From assembly GCF_947492645.1 (NCBI RefSeq), contig NZ_CANLMZ010000001.1, positions 434,001 to 498,000 on the forward strand: DNA of 64,000 nt, given 5' to 3'. The translations under genes were made by a program, and so were the position numbers. This stretch comes from an uncultured Pontibacter sp. (GTDB lineage Bacteria; Bacteroidota; Bacteroidia; Cytophagales; Hymenobacteraceae). Every line of letters begins with the position of its first letter. The stretch's first letter is position 1. A model generated the notes under the pieces. The model was not told the origin of the DNA. It searched no databases and was given only the letters and a program-made list of their open reading frames with translations. Shown one piece after another: positions 50,164 through 60,313 of the stretch.

Positions 50164-51153
50164 TTATTCTTTAGGCTTATTCGGGTTTTGAGAGGCGCCT
50201 GGGCTGGCAATAGAATTGCGCATGTCTGTATCAGACTGGATATTCTGCATTTTGTAGTAGTCCATAATGCCCAGGTTGCCGCTGCGGAAAGCCGCTGCTA
50301 TGGCCTGCGGAATTTCTACTTCTGCCTGAATTACATTGGCGCGTGCCTCCTGTGCCTTTGCTTTCATTTCCTGCTCCACGGCAACGGCCATGGCACGGCG
50401 TTCTTCGGCTTTGGCTTCAGCTACTTTTAAGTCGGCACCAGCCTGGTCTATCTGCAGTTTTGCACCAATGTTTTCCCCAACATCAATATCGGCAATGTCG
50501 ATAGACAGAATCTCGTAAGCAGTTCCAGCGTCGAGGCCTTTCTGTAGTACTAGTTTAGAAATAATGTCCGGGTTCTCTAATACACTTTTGTGAGAAGTAG
50601 ACGAGCCAATAGATGTAACGATGCCTTCGCCTACACGGGCAAGTATGGTTTCTTCGCCGGCACCACCAACCAATTGGTTTATGTTGGCACGAACAGTAAC
50701 ACGCGCCTTCGCAATAAGCTGAATGCCGTCCTGGGCTACAGCAGCTACGTTTGGTGTGTTGATCACTTTAGGGTTTACTGATGTGGTAACAGCCTCGAAC
50801 ACGTTACGGCCGGCAAGGTCTATGGCCGTTGCCTGCTTAAACGAAAGCGGGATATTTGCTTTGTCGGCAGAGATAAGCGCTTTAATTACAGTAGGTACGT
50901 TACCGCCTGCCAGGTAGTGCGTCTCAAGTTCTGTCGTGGTTAAATCAATGCCGGCTTTGGTGGCGTTGATCATGGAGTTTACGATAAGGCTTGGCGGCAC
51001 TTTACGAATACGCATGAATACCAGTTCCAGCAGGCCTACTCTTACTCCCGAAAACAGGGCGGTTATCCAGAGGCTGATCGGGACAAAGTATAAAAAGATG
51101 ATTAGCAGGATAATACCGCCTGCTATTAAGAACAATAATGAGAAATTTTCCAT
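50164..51153 (-). CDS. floA: Flotillin-like protein FloA
   Basis: A 329-residue membrane scaffold protein, associated in other bacteria with ordered membrane microdomains. One N-terminal hydrophobic helix (residues 5-28, with [18 protein letters not shown]) is followed by the SPFH/PHB-like domain ([31 protein letters not shown]). A long alanine/glutamate-rich coiled region ([22 protein letters not shown] and beyond) then leads to a glycine-containing end. The C-terminus ([14 protein letters not shown]) is flexible. Its start is 5 nt downstream of the nfeD stop; the nfeD-floA pair is conserved in Bacteroidota and the two proteins are thought to work together at the membrane. Confidence 0.93.
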   Translation of the reverse strand: MENFSLLFLIAGGIILLIIFLYFVPISLWITALFSGVRVGLLELVFMRIRKVPPSLIVNSMINATKAGIDLTTTELETHYLAGGNVPTVIKALISADKANIPLSFKQATAIDLAGRNVFEAVTTSVNPKVINTPNVAAVAQDGIQLIAKARVTVRANINQLVGGAGEETILARVGEGIVTSIGSSTSHKSVLENPDIISKLVLQKGLDAGTAYEILSIDIADIDVGENIGAKLQIDQAGADLKVAEAKAEERRAMAVAVEQEMKAKAQEARANVIQAEVEIPQAIAAAFRSGNLGIMDYYKMQNIQSDTDMRNSIASPGASQNPNKPKE

Positions 51154-51158
51154 CTGGG

Positions 51159-51638
51159 TTAGGTTAGCTTATATTCTTCTACTGTGATTTTATTATTGGT
51201 AAGTTTAATGATGCGAACAGGAGTATCGGGCGGAAGGAACTCGCCGTTGGTTTGTACCTCGTGGTGGCGTTCGGCAAACAGAGCAGTACCCTGGGGGCGT
51301 AGCGCTGATACTGTTTTCCCCATTTCCCCTACAGCTAAAGTATGCTGAAACTCATCGTTTACGCGGCTGCTGTGCCTGTCTTTCAAGGCAAAGCGCGTCC
51401 AGCTATCAGACCTGAAGCTATAGACAAAAGCCACAGCCGCAATAAGAACGGTGGTGGCAAGTATGGCATGCCCGGTACTGTTGCCTAGTGCAGCATATCC
51501 AATCCAGATGCCAATGCAGGTAAGCACAAAGCCCAGTATGCCCACAATGGTTGTGCCCGGCACAAATATCAACTCTACTACAATTAGCAGTAGGCCAATG
51601 CCGATAAGCAGAATAACTGTAATCCAGTCTAATAACAT
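51159..51638 (-). CDS. NfeD-family membrane protein
   Basis: A 159-residue protein with about three hydrophobic helices ([24 protein letters not shown], the segment [20 protein letters not shown] and [17 protein letters not shown]) and a C-terminal OB-fold soluble domain. [19 protein letters not shown] and [14 protein letters not shown] are the OB signatures. It lacks the ClpP-like protease domain of long NfeD proteins, so it is the short form. It precedes floA by 5 nt on the same strand, forming the well-known pair. Involvement in membrane quality control is established for the family in general, not shown here. Confidence 0.9.
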   Translation of the reverse strand: MLLDWITVILLIGIGLLLIVVELIFVPGTTIVGILGFVLTCIGIWIGYAALGNSTGHAILATTVLIAAVAFVYSFRSDSWTRFALKDRHSSRVNDEFQHTLAVGEMGKTVSALRPQGTALFAERHHEVQTNGEFLPPDTPVRIIKLTNNKITVEEYKLT

Positions 51639-51803
51639 AAGTAGGGTGCTTGTGTAAGTAAATATAGCAATTAGGAGATAGAATTACGAATTAACTTCGT
51701 TTTAGCACCGCTTAATTTCTGCAGCAGGCAGGGCTGCCACAAAAGAAGTACGGTGCATTTATACTTTATTTACGGGTTAACCTGTGTCAAGTATAAAGCA
51801 AAA

Positions 51804-51832
51804 GCGCTGCTTCCCGTAACGAAAAGCAGCGC
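51804..51832 (-). terminator. Terminator of proS
   Basis: A 9-bp stem (51804-51812 with 51824-51832) has an 11-nt loop. On the minus strand it is followed by TTTTGCTTTATACTT, a T-rich tail holding a motif copy. It lies 43 nt after the proS stop. Confidence 0.75.
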
Positions 51833-51874
51833 CTTTATAAGCTGATGATTACTCAGCGATAAGAAATGTTATAT

Positions 51875-53353
51875 TTAATAAGCTTTAGCAAAGTATACGC
51901 GTTGCTTGCTTGGCTTTCCGGTTAGCATATCAACACCATCTTCTTCAGGCGTGTCCAAGGCAATGCATCGGATAGTGGCCTTTGTTTCTTCTTTTATGCG
52001 CTCCTCGGTTTCCGGAGTGCCGTCCCAATGGGCTAACACAAAACCACCTTTGTTCTCCAGTACATCCTTAAACTCCTCATACGTATCCACTTTAGTTGTA
52101 TGCGTCTCACGGTAAGCAAGGGCTCTATCAAAGATATTCTTCTGGATCTCGTCAAGCAGCGCAGGTATATAATCGGCAAGGCCGGCAAACTGCTGTGTGC
52201 TTTTCTCTTTTGTATCGCGGCGCGCTATTTCTGCAGTACCGTTCTCAAGGTCGCGGGCTCCGATGGCAATACGCACAGGTACGCCTTTCAGCTCCCACTC
52301 GGCAAACTTATAGCCAGGGCGTTCAGTATCGCGGTTGTCATACTTTACGCTGATGCCCTTTGCCTCCAGCTCGCGCTTAAGCTGGTTTACTTTTTCGCTG
52401 ATCTGGGCCAGTTGTTCTTCGCCTTTGTAAATAGGCACGATCACAACCTGTATAGGAGCTAAGTTAGGAGGAAGTACTAAGCCTTCGTCATCAGAGTGGG
52501 CCATTACCAGCGCACCCATCAAGCGTGTGCTTACGCCCCACGAAGTTCCCCATACGTGCTCCAGGCCACCTTCTTTCGTCGCAAACTTCACATCAAATGC
52601 CTTTGCAAAGTTCTGTCCTAAAAAGTGGGAAGTACCAGCCTGTAATGCTTTGCCATCCTGCATTAAGCCTTCGATGCAATAAGTATCCAAAGCGCCTGCA
52701 AAGCGTTCGCTAGGGGTTTTTACGCCACGTATTACTGGCAGGGCAATGTATTGCTCAGCAAAGTCAGCGTATACGTTCATCATTTTCACGGTTTCCTCTA
52801 CCGCTTCCTCTGCAGTAGCATGTGCCGTATGGCCCTCTTGCCACAGGAACTCTGCCGTGCGCAGGAACAGGCGCGTGCGCATCTCCCAACGCACTACGTT
52901 TGCCCATTGGTTTATAAGCAGAGGCAGGTCGCGATAGCTTTGTATCCAGTTTTTGTAGGTGCTCCAGATGATAGCTTCTGAGGTTGGGCGCACAATAAGT
53001 TCTTCTTCCAGTTTGGCGGCAGGGTCAACGCGAAGTTTTCCTGGCTTATCTGGGTCTGTTTGCAAACGATAATGGGTTACAACCGCGCATTCTTTGGCAA
53101 AGCCCTCGGCGTTTTGCTCCTCAGCTTCAAACAAGCTTTTGGGTACAAAAAGCGGGAAGTACGCATTAGAGTGGCCGGTGGCCTTAAACATATCATCCAG
53201 CACACGCTGCATTTTCTCCCAAATAGCATATCCGTAAGGTTTGATAACCATGCAACCGCGTACCGCAGAGTTCTCTGCAAGGCCGGCTTTTTTTACCAGC
53301 TCGTTATACCATAAGGAGTAATCTTCGCTTCTTTTTGGTAACCCTTTGCTCAT
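51875..53353 (-). CDS. proS: Prolyl-tRNA synthetase (archaeal/eukaryal-type, no editing insertion)
   Basis: Charges tRNA-Pro with proline in the cytoplasm. The 492-residue length and the sequence place it in the short ProS group without the bacterial editing insertion. N-terminus: [21 protein letters not shown]. Class II motifs visible are [58 protein letters not shown] with GHTAHAT, and [14 protein letters not shown] with [16 protein letters not shown]. The anticodon-binding domain has [19 protein letters not shown]. The C-terminal portion [26 protein letters not shown] contains no obvious zinc site. Monocistronic, divergent from the Tyr/Gly-rich lipoprotein gene. Confidence 0.95.
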   Translation of the reverse strand: MSKGLPKRSEDYSLWYNELVKKAGLAENSAVRGCMVIKPYGYAIWEKMQRVLDDMFKATGHSNAYFPLFVPKSLFEAEEQNAEGFAKECAVVTHYRLQTDPDKPGKLRVDPAAKLEEELIVRPTSEAIIWSTYKNWIQSYRDLPLLINQWANVVRWEMRTRLFLRTAEFLWQEGHTAHATAEEAVEETVKMMNVYADFAEQYIALPVIRGVKTPSERFAGALDTYCIEGLMQDGKALQAGTSHFLGQNFAKAFDVKFATKEGGLEHVWGTSWGVSTRLMGALVMAHSDDEGLVLPPNLAPIQVVIVPIYKGEEQLAQISEKVNQLKRELEAKGISVKYDNRDTERPGYKFAEWELKGVPVRIAIGARDLENGTAEIARRDTKEKSTQQFAGLADYIPALLDEIQKNIFDRALAYRETHTTKVDTYEEFKDVLENKGGFVLAHWDGTPETEERIKEETKATIRCIALDTPEEDGVDMLTGKPSKQRVYFAKAY

Positions 53354-53500
53354 ACTTAAAAAAAATTATACTATATCGCTTATAACTAATGTTTTTGGAA
53401 TAATATTTGCTTGGTATATGCTCAGAGCAGCATATCATTCTTGCTCAAAATTACGTTTAATATATTATACTATTGATAAGGATTTGCGCACTTGTGTATT

Positions 53501-53508
53501 TATCTTTG
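53501..53508 (+). promoter_or_regulatory. -7 element upstream of the Tyr/Gly-rich lipoprotein
   Basis: TATCTTTG matches TAnnTTTG and lies 26 nt before the ATG at 53534. A clear -33 box at 19 bases is not seen; TTG occurs at 53473-53475 and 53484-53486. Confidence 0.45.
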
Positions 53509-53533
53509 ATATAGAGGAAGTTTTACTACAGAG

Positions 53534-54739
53534 ATGGCCATGAAAAAGTTTACGATACATACACTAGCCCCCGCTCTTGCGTTGCTGGCGCTAGGTTGCA
53601 GCAGCCCCACCGCTATGCAGTCTACAGAGTACGACGACATGTACTACAGCTCAGCAGACAAAACGCAGTACATAGAGCCGGAAGCTACAGCTTACAACGA
53701 GCTAAGTGAAGCAGACAGCGAGGCGCAAACACAGCAATATGCTGAAAGCAGCAATGCCGTTACAGAAGATTATTATGCTGATGAGTATTATGATGGCCGC
53801 GATTATAACCCGCGCGACAACTGGTACAGGCCAAATTATTCGTATGTTGATCCTTATTGGGGAAGCGCGTACACGCCTCGCCATTATGCCTACAGCCGCT
53901 ACAGTTCGGCTTTTTATGATCCATTCTACGATCCTTTTTATGCTGATCCGTTCTTTTACGATCCTTTCTACCGCAGGCCTTACTGGGGCAGCGGCATTTC
54001 TATAGCCATTAGTTACAACTACGGCTGGGGAGGCTGGGGCGGACACCGCCCATACTACAGCCGCTGGTATGCTAATAACCCATACTATCATGGCTACTAC
54101 GGCGGCTACAACAGCGGTTATTACGGTAACAACTGGTATTACGACAGGCCAGTAGTGATTGGTAACAGAGTTAAAACGCAGTACGGCCCGCGCGATGCCC
54201 GCGGAGCAGTAGTAACAGAAGGCACCAGGGGCAATGGCGGCAGGCCTAACAGAGGCGAAGCTTACCAGGGCGATGTAACCGGAACTGAGAATGCAAGGCC
54301 AGCGCGTCCGTCACGTTCAAGCGAGGCTGTAGTAGCTCCGGAGTCTGCTAACGAAGCCAAGCCATCGGTGCCAACACGCCCAAGCCGTACCGAATATTAT
54401 GACCCAAGCAAGGGAAGAAGCCGCACCACGCGAGAGCCTGCAAATGTAGGAGGGCAGCAACAGCAGAACGAACGCCGAGCCGTTGAGCCAAGGCAGCAGC
54501 GCACTACACGTACCCGCGAGTATACGCCAACACCTAGGCAAACAGAAAGGCAGCAGATACGCCAGAACAATGTGCCACAGCAGCAGCAGCAACAGTCACG
54601 CCCGGCACCAAGCAGGCCAACTTTTGAGCAGCGCCGCGAGAGTCCTACGCCATCACGCTCTAGTGAGGTAAGGCAACAAAGCAACAATAACTCGTCGTCA
54701 TCGGGAAGCAACAGCGGCCGCCCAAGAAGAGGACAATAA
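53534..54739 (+). CDS. Tyr/Gly-rich low-complexity lipoprotein
   Basis: A 401-residue lipoprotein with an unusual composition. Signal with lipobox LALLALGC gives a lipid-modified cysteine at about residue 22 (the second ATG, 53540, is equally possible as start). An acidic Tyr/Glu/Ala region follows. Next is a YDPFY-type repeat region (four to five F-Y-D-P units at about 130-155), then a Gly/Tyr/Trp-rich stretch (YNYGWGGWGG, YYHGYYGGYNSGYYG). From about 215 the sequence is a long basic, Arg/Gln/Ser/Pro-rich disordered tail including a run of six glutamines. It is 14 bp upstream of the FadL-like gene, so probably co-transcribed. Function unknown. Confidence 0.75.
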   Translation: MAMKKFTIHTLAPALALLALGCSSPTAMQSTEYDDMYYSSADKTQYIEPEATAYNELSEADSEAQTQQYAESSNAVTEDYYADEYYDGRDYNPRDNWYRPNYSYVDPYWGSAYTPRHYAYSRYSSAFYDPFYDPFYADPFFYDPFYRRPYWGSGISIAISYNYGWGGWGGHRPYYSRWYANNPYYHGYYGGYNSGYYGNNWYYDRPVVIGNRVKTQYGPRDARGAVVTEGTRGNGGRPNRGEAYQGDVTGTENARPARPSRSSEAVVAPESANEAKPSVPTRPSRTEYYDPSKGRSRTTREPANVGGQQQQNERRAVEPRQQRTTRTREYTPTPRQTERQQIRQNNVPQQQQQQSRPAPSRPTFEQRRESPTPSRSSEVRQQSNNNSSSSGSNSGRPRRGQ

Positions 54740-54753
54740 ATCAGACACACCCC

Positions 54754-56265
54754 ATGAACATACATAAGCTATTTTTAGCCAGCCTGGCACTTACGCTAGG
54801 CTGGGCTGGCAATGCCTTTGCTCAAAACGAGGTAGATGCCCTGCGCTATACACGATTAGGTATTACAGGTTCTGCACGTATACAGAGCATTGGTGGCGCA
54901 CAATCGGCACTTGGAGCAGACATATCTACTATATCATCTAACCCGGCTGGTTTGGGCATGTTCCGCAGGTCGGAGTTTAGCATTAGCCCGGGTCTGCAGT
55001 TTAGTAACACACAAACAAAAGTTGGAGGCTTTACGCAGGCTACTGATCAAAATGCAGTAAGTATACCACATGCTGGTATTGTGCTAAGCAGCAGAAAAAA
55101 TGATGAAGGAGCCGACTGGCGAGGTGCAAGTTTAGGCATCAGTTTTACAAGGCTAAACAACTTTAACCAACGCTTGTCCTATAGCAACACAGCCGCAGAA
55201 GACCAGTTAACTATAGTTGAGTATTTTGCGGAGCAGGCAAACCAGAATGGCAGAACATTACAAAGCCTGGACGATGAGTTTGCCAACGGGTTTACAACAA
55301 TAGAGGGTTTGGCCTACGGTGCTTACCTGCTTGATGTTGTGGAAGACGAAAACGGAAATGAAATTGTAGTGCCGCTTTATAGAGAAGGGCAGGTGCTGGA
55401 GCGTGAGGATATCAGGCGTAGGGGTTCGCAAAACCAGTTTGACATTGGTGTAGGTACCAGCTATAAGGATAGGCTATACTTAGGGGCCTCCTTGGGTATA
55501 GTATCAACAAACTTTACGCAGGAAAGCGTTTACCGCGAATCAGAGACAAGCACCAATACTGCGTTTACAGACCTGGAGCTGCGTGATGAATTTACTACCC
55601 GTGGCGCAGGTATAAATCTTAAAGTAGGCGCTATCTTCAGGCCGATAGATGCGTTGCGTTTTGGTTTAACTTTACAAACGCCCACAGCTTATACATTTAC
55701 CGACACTTACCAACGGGCACTTTATACATCTTACGACGATAAGCCTACAGACAGCGCGATAGAACTTCCGGGAGAGTTTACCTATAGCCTTGTTACTCCT
55801 TTTAGAGCAAGCGTGGGTGCTGCCGGTTTTATTGGCAAGTATGGCTTTATAACCGCCGATGTAGAGTTTGTGAATTACAGCAACATCAAGTTCTCTGAAA
55901 GCGAAGATGACTTTGCCTCCACCAGCGATTACTTTAATGATGTAAACAGCCGTATTTCAAACACCTACAAATCAGCGGTAAACTATAAGATAGGAGCTGA
56001 AGGCCGTGTAGATGTGTTTAGAGTGCGTGCAGGCTATGCCCATACCGGCGACCCTTATAAAAATGCCTCTTTTGACGGTGGTATAAATTCTTTTACAGCC
56101 GGTGCCGGCATCCGACTTAAAAATTATTCTGCCGACCTGGCTTATGTAAGAAGTGTGGGCAACAGCCGCTATTCCCCATTTGTGCTGCAAAACGGCGACC
56201 AGCCCGTAATTGATATTGAGGAGAAGCAGTCTACAGTTATGCTTACCTTCGGATACAACTTTTAA
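54754..56265 (+). CDS. FadL/OmpP1-like outer-membrane transport protein
   Basis: A 503-residue predicted outer-membrane beta-barrel. Signal peptide MNIHKLFLASLALTLGWAGNAFAQ (cleavage after about residue 24) precedes ALRYTRLGITGSARIQSIGGAQSALGADISTISSNPAGLGMFRRSEF (about 30-75). This opening, with SNPAG, is the FadL/TodX-type hatch motif, and alternating beta-strands continue to the end. The last residues (TVMLTFGYNF) end in an aromatic as needed for barrel insertion. FadL relatives carry hydrophobic molecules across the outer membrane; the substrate here is unknown. It is preceded by the Tyr/Gly-rich lipoprotein gene and followed by a terminator at 56285-56317. Confidence 0.82.
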   Translation: MNIHKLFLASLALTLGWAGNAFAQNEVDALRYTRLGITGSARIQSIGGAQSALGADISTISSNPAGLGMFRRSEFSISPGLQFSNTQTKVGGFTQATDQNAVSIPHAGIVLSSRKNDEGADWRGASLGISFTRLNNFNQRLSYSNTAAEDQLTIVEYFAEQANQNGRTLQSLDDEFANGFTTIEGLAYGAYLLDVVEDENGNEIVVPLYREGQVLEREDIRRRGSQNQFDIGVGTSYKDRLYLGASLGIVSTNFTQESVYRESETSTNTAFTDLELRDEFTTRGAGINLKVGAIFRPIDALRFGLTLQTPTAYTFTDTYQRALYTSYDDKPTDSAIELPGEFTYSLVTPFRASVGAAGFIGKYGFITADVEFVNYSNIKFSESEDDFASTSDYFNDVNSRISNTYKSAVNYKIGAEGRVDVFRVRAGYAHTGDPYKNASFDGGINSFTAGAGIRLKNYSADLAYVRSVGNSRYSPFVLQNGDQPVIDIEEKQSTVMLTFGYNF

Positions 56266-56284
56266 TCTGTAACAGGTTTAGTTT

Positions 56285-56317
56285 AAAAGGCAGTCTGGTA
56301 AGGCTGCCTTTTTTTAT
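56285..56317 (+). terminator. Terminator of the FadL-like gene
   Basis: A 9-bp stem AAAAGGCAG/CTGCCTTTT (56285-56293 with 56304-56312) is followed by further T. It lies 19 nt after the stop. Confidence 0.88.
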
Positions 56318-56435
56318 ACTTAAACAGAATTTTATACTTTTTGAGTACCGCCGTCCGTGGTTTTATGCGCTTTTTATGGCAAAACAATAATATTCTGATA
56401 AATTAGTAGGCTGAAATAAACACTAAACTAATCGC

Positions 56436-58667
56436 ATGTATATCAAACTAAAAACAAACCTTTTGGCTGCTGCTCTCTTGTGCTTTGCCTTTATGGCGCA
56501 GGCACAGCAGAAAAAAGACATCACCCTGGAAGATGTGTACCGCAAAGGCACCTTCCGGGCGCAGTCTGTGTATGGCGTAAACTGGATGAATGACGGCCAG
56601 TTTTACAGCTCGCAGGTGCAGGATGAGCAGAACAAGGTAAACGACATTGTGAAGTATGATGTAACAACAGGTAAGCCTGTAAGCACTATCATTGAGGGTG
56701 AGAACCTTGTTGCGGAAGGAAGTACAACGCCGTTAAAGTATAGCGGCTATACTTTCAGCTCAGACGAAAAGAAAGTGCTTTTCTCTGCAGAGCGCGAGCA
56801 GATCTATCGTCGTTCTTCAAAAGCAGATTACTACATCTACGACATCGCCTCTAAAAAGCTTACCAAGCTAAGCAACGGTGGCAAGCAGATGTACGCTACA
56901 TTCTCTCCGGATGCCAAGCGCGTTGCCTTTGCCCGCGACAACAACATGTTTGTAGTGGACCTGGGCAACATGAAGGAGACGCAGATCACCAGCGACGGTA
57001 AATTCAACTCTATCATCAACGGCTATGCAGACTGGGTGTACGAAGAGGAATTCTCTTTTGCGCAGGGCTTCCATTGGTCGCCGGACGGCAAGAAGATAGC
57101 TTTTTATACGTTTGATGAAACCAGCGTGCCGGAGTTTAACATGCAGATGTGGGGCGACCTTTATCCGCAGGATTACAAGTTTAAATACCCAAAGGCTGGC
57201 GAAGCTAACTCAAAAGTAAAAGTATCGGTATATGATGTAGCCAGCGGCTCAACCGTTAAAATGGATACTGGCAATGAGGCCGATATCTACATACCGCGCA
57301 TCAAATGGACAAACAACCCAAACCTGTTGTCTATCCAGAAAATGAACCGCCTGCAGAACACGCTGGAGATACTGCATGCCAATGCTACAACCGGTAAGGC
57401 AGATGTTGTTCTGAAAGAGACTGATAAAGCTTACATTGATGTTACAGATGATTTGACTTACCTGAAAGACGGAAAGCATTTTATCCATAGCTCTGAAGTA
57501 AAAGGGTTTAACCACCTGTACCTGTACAACATGAGTGGCAAACTGGTGCGCCAGATCACGAACGGTAACTGGGAGGTAAGCAGCTACGTGGGCTACGACG
57601 AGAAGAACGATCGTTTATACTATATGTCTACGGAAGTGTCGCCGCTGGAGCGCCACCTGTACAGCATCAGCAGCAAGGGCAAGAAAAAGCAGCGCCTTAC
57701 TACAGAGGCTGGTACATACAGCGTAAACATGAGTGATGACTACAAATATTACCTGGCTTACCACTCTGCCGCAAACGTGCCAACTACTGTAAGCTTGCAT
57801 ACTGCCAAAGATGGCAAGCTGATTAAAGTGCTGGAAGATAACCAGAAGCTGAAGAACACGCTGGCGCAATACAAGGTAGCTAAGCAGGAGTTCTTTGATA
57901 TGAAAACTGCTGATGGCACGCAGTTGAACGGTTGGATGATCAAACCAACAGATTTTGACCCGAACAAAAAATACCCTGTGTTGATGTTTGTGTATGGTGG
58001 CCCAGGCTCGCAGACGGTAACTAACAGCTGGGGCGGCACCAACTACCTGTGGTACCAGGTGCTGGCTAACAAAGGCCTGATCGTGGTAAGCGTTGATAAC
58101 CGTGGTACTGGTGCCCGTGGCGCTGAGTTCAAGAAATCTACTTACGCCAATTTGGGCAAGTATGAAATTGAAGATCAGGTTGAAGCCGCAAAGTGGCTTG
58201 GCAACCAGGCTTATGTAGATAAAAACCGCATCGGTATCTGGGGTCACAGCTTTGGCGGCTACATGACGTTACTGGGCTTAACAAAAGGCGAGGGCGTGTT
58301 TAGAGCAGGTATTTCGGTAGCGCCGGTTACAAGCTGGAGATACTACGACAGCATCTATACAGAGCGCTTCCTGAAAACACCACAAGAGAATGCAGCCGGT
58401 TACGACGATAACTCACCGCTTATGTTTGCTGATAAATTGCAGGGCGACCTTCTGCTGATCCACGGAACTGGTGACGATAACGTGCACTTCCAGAATGCGG
58501 TGGCGATGCAGGATGCTTTGATCAGCGCCAACAAGCAGTTCGAGAGCTTCTACTACCCGAACCGTAACCACGGTGTAGGTGGCGGCATTACTAGCTTGCA
58601 CCGCTTTACCATGATGACGGACTTCTTACAGCGCAAACTGATAAACCCAACGGAGGTGAACCAGTAA
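56436..58667 (+). CDS. S9-family prolyl oligopeptidase (dipeptidyl-peptidase IV-like)
   Basis: A 743-residue exported serine peptidase. A signal peptide (MYIKLKTNLLAAALLCFAFMAQAQ) precedes a DPP IV-type beta-propeller (about 30-490) with NGYADWVYEEEF, the segment QGFHWSPDGKKIAFYTFDE and ISLQ-like blades. The alpha/beta-hydrolase domain follows. The catalytic serine is Ser605 in WGHSFGGYMTL, a variant of the usual G-W-S-Y/F-G-G elbow. The Asp lies in LIHGTGDDNVHFQN, and the catalytic His in NRNHGVGGG. The EE pair in VYEEEF that binds the substrate amino terminus is present, which fits dipeptidyl-peptidase activity. Probably periplasmic. Monocistronic, ending at the hairpin 58692-58726. Confidence 0.93.
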   Translation: MYIKLKTNLLAAALLCFAFMAQAQQKKDITLEDVYRKGTFRAQSVYGVNWMNDGQFYSSQVQDEQNKVNDIVKYDVTTGKPVSTIIEGENLVAEGSTTPLKYSGYTFSSDEKKVLFSAEREQIYRRSSKADYYIYDIASKKLTKLSNGGKQMYATFSPDAKRVAFARDNNMFVVDLGNMKETQITSDGKFNSIINGYADWVYEEEFSFAQGFHWSPDGKKIAFYTFDETSVPEFNMQMWGDLYPQDYKFKYPKAGEANSKVKVSVYDVASGSTVKMDTGNEADIYIPRIKWTNNPNLLSIQKMNRLQNTLEILHANATTGKADVVLKETDKAYIDVTDDLTYLKDGKHFIHSSEVKGFNHLYLYNMSGKLVRQITNGNWEVSSYVGYDEKNDRLYYMSTEVSPLERHLYSISSKGKKKQRLTTEAGTYSVNMSDDYKYYLAYHSAANVPTTVSLHTAKDGKLIKVLEDNQKLKNTLAQYKVAKQEFFDMKTADGTQLNGWMIKPTDFDPNKKYPVLMFVYGGPGSQTVTNSWGGTNYLWYQVLANKGLIVVSVDNRGTGARGAEFKKSTYANLGKYEIEDQVEAAKWLGNQAYVDKNRIGIWGHSFGGYMTLLGLTKGEGVFRAGISVAPVTSWRYYDSIYTERFLKTPQENAAGYDDNSPLMFADKLQGDLLLIHGTGDDNVHFQNAVAMQDALISANKQFESFYYPNRNHGVGGGITSLHRFTMMTDFLQRKLINPTEVNQ

Positions 58668-58691
58668 GCAAAGTATAAGTATAAACCTAAG

Positions 58692-58726
58692 AAGGCCTGC
58701 CGGTAACGGTGGGCCTTTCTTTTTTG
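58692..58726 (+). terminator. Terminator of the S9 peptidase gene
   Basis: AAGGCC (58692-58697) pairs with GGCCTT (58712-58717), with an inner CCG/CGG stem. TCTTTTTTG follows. It lies 24 nt after the stop. Confidence 0.82.
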
Positions 58727-58797
58727 TACCTCTCTAAGCAACCTTATGCTTTAGCGCCTCATCTATAGCTACATACATCGCTGCTAAAGTATAAACT

Positions 58798-60234
58798 ATG
58801 AAAAAAGTATTCTCTCTGCTGTTGCTGCTTTTTGTGGCCGCAAACGTAGCCTCTGCGCAAGAGGCACCGCAATCCAGGCTTTTCACGCCAGCGCAAATGC
58901 ACCAGGACCTCGACAGCATGTATGCCTGGATTAATGCCACGCATCCCAATTTATACTTGCAGGTAAAAAAGGAAAAAGCTGACAAGGTATGGGAGCAGGC
59001 GAGGGCACAGCTAAAAAGGCCCATGACGCGGGTAGAGTTCGCTAAAATTGTTTTCCCGGTAACCTCACAGTACAAAGACGGGCACACCGGCTTAGGCTTT
59101 GATTTCTCAGATGAAGAGTTTCAGAAGTACTACGAGGAGGGAGGCCGGTTTTTCCCGTTGGGCGTGAAAGTGCAGGAGGGGCAGCTGTATGTTACAGAGG
59201 TAGCTAAGGGCCAAAGTATAAAACCAGGAGCAAGTATAACGAAAATAAATGGACGTAAAGCAGAAGAACTGGTGCAGGAAATGCTGCCTTACTGGCCTGC
59301 AGATAACAAACCTAACCAGGAAGCAACGCTAAGCAGGCTGTTTGGCTTTACGCTATGGTACTTATATGGCTGGGGCAATGACGTGGAGGTGGAGTATAGC
59401 AACTACGGTGAGCGCAAAAAGCAGGTGGCACAGCTGCAGGGAGTGGGCGAAGATACATTTTTCCATTACATCGGCTTCGGCTCCAGAGACTACAAACTGA
59501 CTATACATGAGCAGGAGAGTCTGGCGGTGCTGGAGCTTTTCAATTTCAAACCAAAGATGAAAGAGTTAACTGCTTTCCTGGATTCCGCTTTTGCAGTACT
59601 GCAAGAGAGAAACATACAGCACCTGGCCATTGACCTGCGCAGGAGCGGAGGCGGTTACTCGGGTGTAGGTGCTAAGGTGTTACAGTATGTTACAGATAAG
59701 CCCTTTGATCTGACGGTGGCACGGGAGCAGTACCGTTCGTTGGTGCTGCCAAGCAAATCCTACAACAAAGGCTTCTATCAAAACAACATGGCCGCCTACG
59801 ATGGCAAGTATGTAAACAACAGGTATAAATCAGTAGCACACCCACAGCAGCCTGAGCCACTAAAGAACCCGGAGCTGTTCTACGAAGGCAAAATATACTT
59901 ACTTACCGCGCCGCGCACTTTTTCTTCGTCGCATATGATGGCAGCTGCGGTGAAGGGATATAAGCTAGCTACGGTTATAGGGGAGGCTACGGGTAACAAC
60001 AATCATTTTATGGGTGAGGTAATAAACTTCCAACTGCCAAATACTGGTTGGTGGGGCATGTGCAGCACAGCGCAGTACTGGGCGGCGGGCATAACGGAGG
60101 CAACAAAGTATAAGGGTGTGCAGCCGGATGTAGAGGTAAAGCAAAGTATAAAAGACCTTGCCGCGGACAAAGACACGGTGCTGGAGTATCTGAAGGAAAG
60201 TATAAGAACAGGCAAGGTAGCTGCTGCAGAATAA
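58798..60234 (+). CDS. S41-family peptidase-like exported protein
   Basis: A 478-residue protein with signal peptide MKKVFSLLLLLFVAANVASAQ. An N-terminal helical segment (LFTPAQMHQDLDSMYAWINATHPNLY) is followed by a PDZ-like stretch (VTEVAKGQSIKPGASITKINGRKAEELV, about 140-167). A C-terminal-processing-peptidase core comes next, with HLAIDLRRSGGGYSGVGAKVLQYV, the segment IYLLTAPRTFSSSHMMAAAVK with the probable nucleophile Ser in TFSS, and TVIGEATGNNNHFMGEV. The Ser is intact; the catalytic Lys is likely in this region but I cannot assign it with certainty. Probably a periplasmic or surface tail-type protease. It starts 72 nt after the S9 peptidase terminator. Confidence 0.8.
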   Translation: MKKVFSLLLLLFVAANVASAQEAPQSRLFTPAQMHQDLDSMYAWINATHPNLYLQVKKEKADKVWEQARAQLKRPMTRVEFAKIVFPVTSQYKDGHTGLGFDFSDEEFQKYYEEGGRFFPLGVKVQEGQLYVTEVAKGQSIKPGASITKINGRKAEELVQEMLPYWPADNKPNQEATLSRLFGFTLWYLYGWGNDVEVEYSNYGERKKQVAQLQGVGEDTFFHYIGFGSRDYKLTIHEQESLAVLELFNFKPKMKELTAFLDSAFAVLQERNIQHLAIDLRRSGGGYSGVGAKVLQYVTDKPFDLTVAREQYRSLVLPSKSYNKGFYQNNMAAYDGKYVNNRYKSVAHPQQPEPLKNPELFYEGKIYLLTAPRTFSSSHMMAAAVKGYKLATVIGEATGNNNHFMGEVINFQLPNTGWWGMCSTAQYWAAGITEATKYKGVQPDVEVKQSIKDLAADKDTVLEYLKESIRTGKVAAAE

Positions 60235-60313
60235 AGTTGTAAGCTTCTGAAATGTAAAGGGTTAAAAATAAAAGCATAAATTTAACAGCTATTTTTGTGC
60301 ATTACCTATCGCT

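Noticed and set aside
56436..58667. Unusual GHSFGG nucleophile elbow in the S9 peptidase as a sign of lost activity
   Set aside because: Ser, Asp and His are all present, and G-H-S-F-G-G is, as far as I know, an accepted variant of the elbow in S9 relatives.
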